Source: Poteriospumella lacustris
Lineage: Eukaryota > Sar > Chrysophyceae > Chromulinales > Dinobryaceae
Assembly (NCBI GenBank): GCA_008000375.1
Contig: SMOI01000149.1
Span: 7,349 to 65,949, forward strand
Length of the DNA: 58,601 nucleotides
Direction of reading: 5' to 3'
Shown: positions 53,550 to 58,601 of the stretch, in pieces
Position numbering within the stretch: the first letter of the stretch is position 1
Layout: each line of letters starts with the position of its first letter
Position numbers and translations under genes: made by a program
The notes under the pieces: model-generated
What the model was told of the DNA's origin: nothing
Seen by the model: the letters and a program-made list of their open reading frames with translations, nothing else
Databases searched by the model: none

Positions 53550-55781
53550 ATGAGCCATAGGAGAGGAAGCGCCAGGACACCAAAGAGAGTTCGTGTTGAG
53601 GAATTTCTCCAAGCGGATGGAGAAGAGAGCGAGGAGGAGGAAGCAGACGACATAGAAGCTATAGCTGAGAGCTATTCTGAAGCGAGACAGGCAACTCAAG
53701 ATATCGTTGGACGAAGAATAACACCTCAAACTCGAGCAGGGTATACCAGAACGATGAAGTTCATAGCCCGATTCTTCGAACAGCGTCAGATACTCTCAGC
53801 CTTGAAGAGCGATGGAACCCTGAAGGTTCCTGTAAAGCAGAACAATTTGGAACTATTTCTCTCTGAAATGTCGAAACCTTTCGAAGATTCCACTGTTCGA
53901 ACGCTCTCGACAATCACTGGCTACATCAGCAGTATAAAATTCTTTTGTGCTGAAGAAGACGTGGAGTTGTCCAAGGAGAGCTACAACTGGATCAGCAAGT
54001 TTATTGATGGTTACAAGCGAGTCATAGCTGGGCTAAAGGACAAGGGTGTCATGAAAAACTATGAAGGAAAGGTGCCGATATCGCTAAACAATTACTCAAA
54101 ATTGTGCTCGAAGGCATTGTTTGCCTCCCAAGACCGTTCTCGATCGTCCTTTTTTGTTCACAGCTTTATGGTTTTGTGCTGGAATCTGTTTGCCCGAAGT
54201 ATATCAGTTGCAGGTCTACGGACCCATCACATAAGTTGGAAGGGAGATGCGTTGGTCATTGATATGTCAAAGCAAAAGGCAGATCAGACTGGAGAGAAGA
54301 TCACTCCCAAGCATCTATACAGTAACCCCTACTGTAGAGAGATGTGCCCCATTTTGGCGTTGGCACTCCAAGTCTTCAGTACTTCATTTAGACCAGATGA
54401 TGATAATAAGTCGCAGATATTCATTGGAAGCTCCTACGACGTCTTTCAAAATTGGTTGCAGTACGCTGTGGCATCAGTGAATGAACTGGGCCTCAAAGTG
54501 GAAGACTTTGGGACGCATTCGTTCCGAAAGGGAGTCGCAACATATACTGCTGGTTTTATTGGTGGTCCCAGTATTATTTCCATTTTTCTTCGCGCTGGAT
54601 GGTCACTAGGGCAAGTCCAAGACCGTTATTTGACATACGCTGATGGTGGTGATCAGTTCTGTGGTCGGGTCGCTTGTGGATTAAGCTTGAATGATGGTGA
54701 GAAGTTTTCTGTATTGCCACCACACTTTGATGACCAGTTCGAGATATCTCACGAGTATTGGCAAACCATTGCACCGGGATACGACGATTATCCGAGCGGT
54801 TTTCAAAAGTGTCTGCCGTATTTGCTAGCATCCATTGTGTACCATTTGCAGTGGATATGCGAAAAAGATGATGATGGAAATGGAGTTCATGTGGCGAACA
54901 ACCATCCCTTCTTCCAAAGCAGGGCGTACTTATTTGGAAATCTACCAAGTCTCCTCTGTCATGTTCTCCCACTGAACGCCACTGGCCGCTGTGACAAGAC
55001 GACGATGACAGCCACTGGGATCCCAACGTTCATAGACATGTCAAGACAGCTTTCGAAACTTGTAGCGGAGAACAAAGCATTGACTGAACGGATTGAAGTT
55101 ATGGAAGACAATTTGATAAAGAAGCTGCCGGTGGCTATCGCTAGCAATATAAAGGAAAATTTCCATGTCGAAGGAATTCAGCAGTTGACACGCAATGATT
55201 TGACAGCATGCATTAATGAAGCTTTGGCTTTGCATTTGAAGAATGCTGCTAGTTTCCATTCCAGAGCAGCTGAGAATGAAAGTGAGAAGGCCAACACTGG
55301 CGACGAAAATCCTGCTGAAGGTCAGAAGCTGACAATGACGTGGAACGGATATGCCTGCTGGTACTGGAGATATCAATTGGGCCGACCTGTTCCTCTTACT
55401 TTCGAATTTCCGCTTACCAATGTGAAGACTGTTTGTGATATATTTCACTTTGGTCTGCCCCAAGACAATATAAGGCCATTTCGGTTCATCGAAAATGCCT
55501 TCGTGTTCCAGAGACACCATCAGCAGTATTTCTGCAAAGCGAGAGTTGTCTATGATTTGATTGTCGATACGATAATCGTACTTGGTGATGCTTCAGCGAA
55601 AGAAGTCATTAATTCGCTCACTATTGTCGACTGGAATGCCTCCTTTTCCAAGGCTTTCATGCACTTGGTGGAACTGATCTATTGGACATTGGAAGTCCAG
55701 ATCAAGAAGCCCGGAGAAGTAAGCTTCATGCGCTTTTATGACCTGTATCGATTGTACGAAAATGAAATGCAGAATTTGTAA
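53550..55781 (+). CDS. Tyrosine recombinase (Crypton-like), copy 1
   Basis: 743 aa, no intron. The N-terminus is basic then acidic (MSHRRGSARTPKRVRVEEF, EESEEEEADD), suggesting nuclear import. Residues about 60-160 form the helical SAM-like DNA-binding part (TRAGYTRTMKFIARFFEQR). The catalytic half (about 200-375) carries R216 in FARSISVAGL, a candidate Lys near 241 (MSKQKAD), H323xxR326 in GTHSFRKG, W351 in RAGWSLGQ, and Y360 or Y363 in DRYLTYAD as the nucleophile. All positions of the R-K-HxxR-H/W-Y set can be assigned. Residues 490-525 form a coiled coil, and the C-terminal 200 residues (TWNGYACWYWRYQLG...) are a domain I cannot name. The enzyme should cut and rejoin one strand per site through a 3'-phosphotyrosine, integrating a circular form of the element. 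The copy looks intact. Confidence 0.8.
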   Translation: MSHRRGSARTPKRVRVEEFLQADGEESEEEEADDIEAIAESYSEARQATQDIVGRRITPQTRAGYTRTMKFIARFFEQRQILSALKSDGTLKVPVKQNNLELFLSEMSKPFEDSTVRTLSTITGYISSIKFFCAEEDVELSKESYNWISKFIDGYKRVIAGLKDKGVMKNYEGKVPISLNNYSKLCSKALFASQDRSRSSFFVHSFMVLCWNLFARSISVAGLRTHHISWKGDALVIDMSKQKADQTGEKITPKHLYSNPYCREMCPILALALQVFSTSFRPDDDNKSQIFIGSSYDVFQNWLQYAVASVNELGLKVEDFGTHSFRKGVATYTAGFIGGPSIISIFLRAGWSLGQVQDRYLTYADGGDQFCGRVACGLSLNDGEKFSVLPPHFDDQFEISHEYWQTIAPGYDDYPSGFQKCLPYLLASIVYHLQWICEKDDDGNGVHVANNHPFFQSRAYLFGNLPSLLCHVLPLNATGRCDKTTMTATGIPTFIDMSRQLSKLVAENKALTERIEVMEDNLIKKLPVAIASNIKENFHVEGIQQLTRNDLTACINEALALHLKNAASFHSRAAENESEKANTGDENPAEGQKLTMTWNGYACWYWRYQLGRPVPLTFEFPLTNVKTVCDIFHFGLPQDNIRPFRFIENAFVFQRHHQQYFCKARVVYDLIVDTIIVLGDASAKEVINSLTIVDWNASFSKAFMHLVELIYWTLEVQIKKPGEVSFMRFYDLYRLYENEMQNL

Positions 55782-55908
55782 TTCAGTTTAGTCGAATCGC
55801 ATCTAATCAGCCTCCAATTAACGCAGGCTTCTTTGTTCTGCTGTTGCTGTCGCCGCAATCATCATCATTACCAGCGTCGTCGTCATCACGATAAAGTGAA
55901 ACGCCAGA

Positions 55909-55929
55909 GCGATACAGGAGCGTATCGTG
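55909..55929. promoter_or_regulatory. Inverted-repeat site near unit junction
   Basis: Gcgatac-aggagc-gtatcgtg: GATAC and GTATC arms around a 6-8-nt spacer, 17 bp before the junction at 55946. With 55994-56010 (gatac-aacaggc-gtatc) it flanks the junction almost symmetrically (about 17 and 48 bp away), as recombinase arms around a crossover site would. Confidence 0.6.
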
Positions 55930-55945
55930 AAAGCGTAGGTTCTAT

Positions 55946-58597
55946 ACATCTCCCTATTTCGCGATATTTAGAAGTAGGTTTTAGGTTGAGTACGATACAA
56001 CAGGCGTATCTGGAAACCTTGATGACGCGGAATGATTACAGTGCAAAAATAGCGCCGTTTCTCGTTGGTGCACAATCACGATACAGCAGTTGTATCGTGA
56101 GATGAATGGCTGCGGGAGAGAGAATGCAAGAGAGAACGCGAGGAGACAGACAACAATGGAGTGTCATATGATTTTCTCTATTTTTAATCTGTCGAGGCAG
56201 CATGAGCCATAGGAGAGGAAGCGCCAGGACACCAAAGAGAGTTCGTGTTGAGGAATTTCTCCAAGCGGATGGAGAAGAGAGCGAGGAGGAGGAAGCAGAC
56301 GACATAGAAGCTATAGCTGAGAGCTATTCTGAAGCGAGACAGGCAACTCAAGATATCGTTGGACGAAGAATAACACCTCAAACTCGAGCAGGGTATACCA
56401 GAACGATGAAGTTCATAGCCCGATTCTTCGAACAGCGTCAGATACTCTCAGCCTTGAAGAGCGATGGAACCCTGAAGGTTCCTGTAAAGCAGAACAATTT
56501 GGAACTATTTCTCTCTGAAATGTCGAAACCTTTCGAAGATTCCACTGTTCGAACGCTCTCGACAATCACTGGCTACATCAGCAGTATAAAATTCTTTTGT
56601 GCTGAAGAAGACGTGGAGTTGTCCAAGGAGAGCTACAACTGGATCAGCAAGTTTATTGATGGTTACAAGCGAGTCATAGCTGGGCTAAAGGACAAGGGTG
56701 TCATGAAAAACTATGAAGGAAAGGTGCCGATATCGCTAAACAATTACTCAAAATTGTGCTCGAAGGCATTGTTTGCCTCCCAAGACCGTTCTCGATCGTC
56801 CTTTTTTGTTCACAGCTTTATGGTTTTGTGCTGGAATCTGTTTGCCCGAAGTATATCAGTTGCAGGTCTACGGACCCATCACATAAGTTGGAAGGGAGAT
56901 GCGTTGGTCATTGATATGTCAAAGCAAAAGGCAGATCAGACTGGAGAGAAGATCACTCCCAAGCATCTATACAGTAACCCCTACTGTAGAGAGATGTGCC
57001 CCATTTTGGCGTTGGCACTCCAAGTCTTCAGTACTTCATTTAGACCAGATGATGATAATAAGTCGCAGATATTCATTGGAAGCTCCTACGACGTCTTTCA
57101 AAATTGGTTGCAGTACGCTGTGGCATCAGTGAATGAACTGGGCCTCAAAGTGGAAGACTTTGGGACGCATTCGTTCCGAAAGGGAGTCGCAACATATACT
57201 GCTGGTTTTATTGGTGGTCCCAGTATTATTTCCATTTTTCTTCGCGCTGGATGGTCACTAGGGCAAGTCCAAGACCGTTATTTGACATACGCTGATGGTG
57301 GTGATCAGTTCTGTGGTCGGGTCGCTTGTGGATTAAGCTTGAATGATGGTGAGAAGTTTTCTGTATTGCCACCACACTTTGATGACCAGTTCGAGATATC
57401 TCACGAGTATTGGCAAACCATTGCACCGGGATACGACGATTATCCGAGCGGTTTTCAAAAGTGTCTGCCGTATTTGCTAGCATCCATTGTGTACCATTTG
57501 CAGTGGATATGCGAAAAAGATGATGATGGAAATGGAGTTCATGTGGCGAACAACCATCCCTTCTTCCAAAGCAGGGCGTACTTATTTGGAAATCTACCAA
57601 GTCTCCTCTGTCATGTTCTCCCACTGAACGCCACTGGCCGCTGTGACAAGACGACGATGACAGCCACTGGGATCCCAACGTTCATAGACATGTCAAGACA
57701 GCTTTCGAAACTTGTAGCGGAGAACAAAGCATTGACTGAACGGATTGAAGTTATGGAAGACAATTTGATAAAGAAGCTGCCGGTGGCTATCGCTAGCAAT
57801 ATAAAGGAAAATTTCCATGTCGAAGGAATTCAGCAGTTGACACGCAATGATTTGACAGCATGCATTAATGAAGCTTTGGCTTTGCATTTGAAGAATGCTG
57901 CTAGTTTCCATTCCAGAGCAGCTGAGAATGAAAGTGAGAAGGCCAACACTGGCGACGAAAATCCTGCTGAAGGTCAGAAGCTGACAATGACGTGGAACGG
58001 ATATGCCTGCTGGTACTGGAGATATCAATTGGGCCGACCTGTTCCTCTTACTTTCGAATTTCCGCTTACCAATGTGAAGACTGTTTGTGATATATTTCAC
58101 TTTGGTCTGCCCCAAGACAATATAAGGCCATTTCGGTTCATCGAAAATGCCTTCGTGTTCCAGAGACACCATCAGCAGTATTTCTGCAAAGCGAGAGTTG
58201 TCTATGATTTGATTGTCGATACGATAATCGTACTTGGTGATGCTTCAGCGAAAGAAGTCATTAATTCGCTCACTATTGTCGACTGGAATGCCTCCTTTTC
58301 CAAGGCTTTCATGCACTTGGTGGAACTGATCTATTGGACATTGGAAGTCCAGATCAAGAAGCCCGGAGAAGTAAGCTTCATGCGCTTTTATGACCTGTAT
58401 CGATTGTACGAAAATGAAATGCAGAATTTGTAATTCAGTTTAGTCGAATCGCATCTAATCAGCCTCCAATTAACGCAGGCTTCTTTGTTCTGCTGTTGCT
58501 GTCGCCGCAATCATCATCATTACCAGCGTCGTCGTCATCACGATAAAGTGAAACGCCAGAGCGATACAGGAGCGTATCGTGAAAGCGTAGGTTCTAT
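55946..58597 (+). mobile_element. Crypton-like element, copy 2 (2,652 bp)
   Basis: Same unit as copy 1; the recombinase and the shadow translations in other frames are the same in both, so nucleotide identity must be essentially complete. Site copies lie at 55994-56010, 56077-56099 and 58561-58581. The window stops four bases after the unit end, with acat, the start of a possible third copy. Confidence 0.85.
56202..58433 (+). CDS. Tyrosine recombinase (Crypton-like), copy 2
   Basis: 743 aa, the same protein sequence as the copy 2,652 bp upstream, with the same R216, HxxR323-326, W351 and Y360/Y363 residues. Both copies look functional, and no stop, frameshift or substitution separates them. 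Either the duplication is very recent or the assembler has copied one unit; the identity alone cannot tell these apart. Confidence 0.8.
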   Translation: MSHRRGSARTPKRVRVEEFLQADGEESEEEEADDIEAIAESYSEARQATQDIVGRRITPQTRAGYTRTMKFIARFFEQRQILSALKSDGTLKVPVKQNNLELFLSEMSKPFEDSTVRTLSTITGYISSIKFFCAEEDVELSKESYNWISKFIDGYKRVIAGLKDKGVMKNYEGKVPISLNNYSKLCSKALFASQDRSRSSFFVHSFMVLCWNLFARSISVAGLRTHHISWKGDALVIDMSKQKADQTGEKITPKHLYSNPYCREMCPILALALQVFSTSFRPDDDNKSQIFIGSSYDVFQNWLQYAVASVNELGLKVEDFGTHSFRKGVATYTAGFIGGPSIISIFLRAGWSLGQVQDRYLTYADGGDQFCGRVACGLSLNDGEKFSVLPPHFDDQFEISHEYWQTIAPGYDDYPSGFQKCLPYLLASIVYHLQWICEKDDDGNGVHVANNHPFFQSRAYLFGNLPSLLCHVLPLNATGRCDKTTMTATGIPTFIDMSRQLSKLVAENKALTERIEVMEDNLIKKLPVAIASNIKENFHVEGIQQLTRNDLTACINEALALHLKNAASFHSRAAENESEKANTGDENPAEGQKLTMTWNGYACWYWRYQLGRPVPLTFEFPLTNVKTVCDIFHFGLPQDNIRPFRFIENAFVFQRHHQQYFCKARVVYDLIVDTIIVLGDASAKEVINSLTIVDWNASFSKAFMHLVELIYWTLEVQIKKPGEVSFMRFYDLYRLYENEMQNL

Positions 58598-58601
58598 ACA
58601 T

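Larger units (their letters stand above)
53294..55945 (+). mobile_element. Crypton-like element, copy 1 (2,652 bp)
   Basis: The 2,652-bp unit from acatctccctatttcg (53294) to tgaaagcgtaggttctat (55945) is repeated head to tail at 55946. It encodes one tyrosine recombinase and has no terminal inverted repeats, LTR or reverse transcriptase. The left edge joins host sequence at 53291-53297, sharing the 4-bp acat with the unit-unit junction. This single-ORF, recombinase-only structure with a short direct repeat at the ends is how Cryptons look. Confidence 0.8.

Noticed and set aside
53384-53729. Small minus-strand ORFs at the start of each recombinase unit
   Set aside because: They overlap the promoter and N-terminal coding region of the recombinase and show no motif.

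Overview
The window is nuclear DNA from a eukaryotic microbe, most probably a stramenopile-like protist. The genes are typically eukaryotic: IMP3, SNF1/AMPK kinase, Cwc21/SRRM2, ArfGAP, RINGv ligase and IQ-motif proteins. Introns are very short, mostly 52-130 nt and often 66-77 nt, with GTANG or GTTAG donors and YAG or AG acceptors. Two features point to stramenopiles: a decayed receptor with PTxQPSxQPS repeats and REJ-like modules, and a DUF6818-type SANT-like protein. A Crypton-like tyrosine-recombinase element is also present. I cannot fix the lineage more closely. GC content varies strongly: roughly 10.5-16.7 kb and 27-34 kb are very GC-rich and low-complexity, and the rest is near 45-50%.

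Layout. Positions 1-4.7 kb hold IMP3, then a remnant of proteasome chaperone PAC4 that abuts a frameshifted PT/REJ receptor pseudogene. Positions 5-7.3 kb hold a SANT-like gene and several long inverted repeats. Positions 7.5-16.7 kb hold an AGFG/AGD14-like ArfGAP and, divergently, a 2,212-residue coiled-coil protein built on a 696-bp tandem repeat. Positions 18.3-24.1 kb hold two neighbouring minus-strand genes of the histidine-phosphatase superfamily: a phosphatase fused to a membrane RINGv domain, and a seven-exon gene with two phosphoglycerate-mutase domains in one chain. Positions 24.5-35.4 kb hold a condensation/acetyltransferase-like enzyme, a Cwc21/SRRM2-like SR protein, a large IQ-motif protein and an organelle-directed RsmE methyltransferase. 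Positions 36-46.3 kb hold an internally duplicated cysteine-rich protein, an AMPK/SNF1 alpha subunit whose eight exons I could assemble, a small HTH protein, a seven-exon DMT-type transporter, an alpha/beta hydrolase and BolA. Positions 46.4-53.3 kb hold a vezatin-like membrane protein, a PD-(D/E)XK-like nuclease and two unrecognised genes. Positions 53.3-58.6 kb are two apparently identical 2,652-bp head-to-tail copies of an element encoding a 743-residue tyrosine recombinase.

The genes do not form a pathway; this is ordinary eukaryotic gene order. The stretches most worth a second look are the tandem recombinase array with repeated GATAC...GTATC inverted sites around its junction, the phosphatase-RINGv fusion, the double phosphoglycerate mutase whose second domain lacks the second catalytic histidine, and the nearly perfect 696-bp coding repeat. 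Spliced models were assembled by eye; their total lengths divide by three and the joined proteins match family motifs where a family is known. They have not been checked against transcripts.
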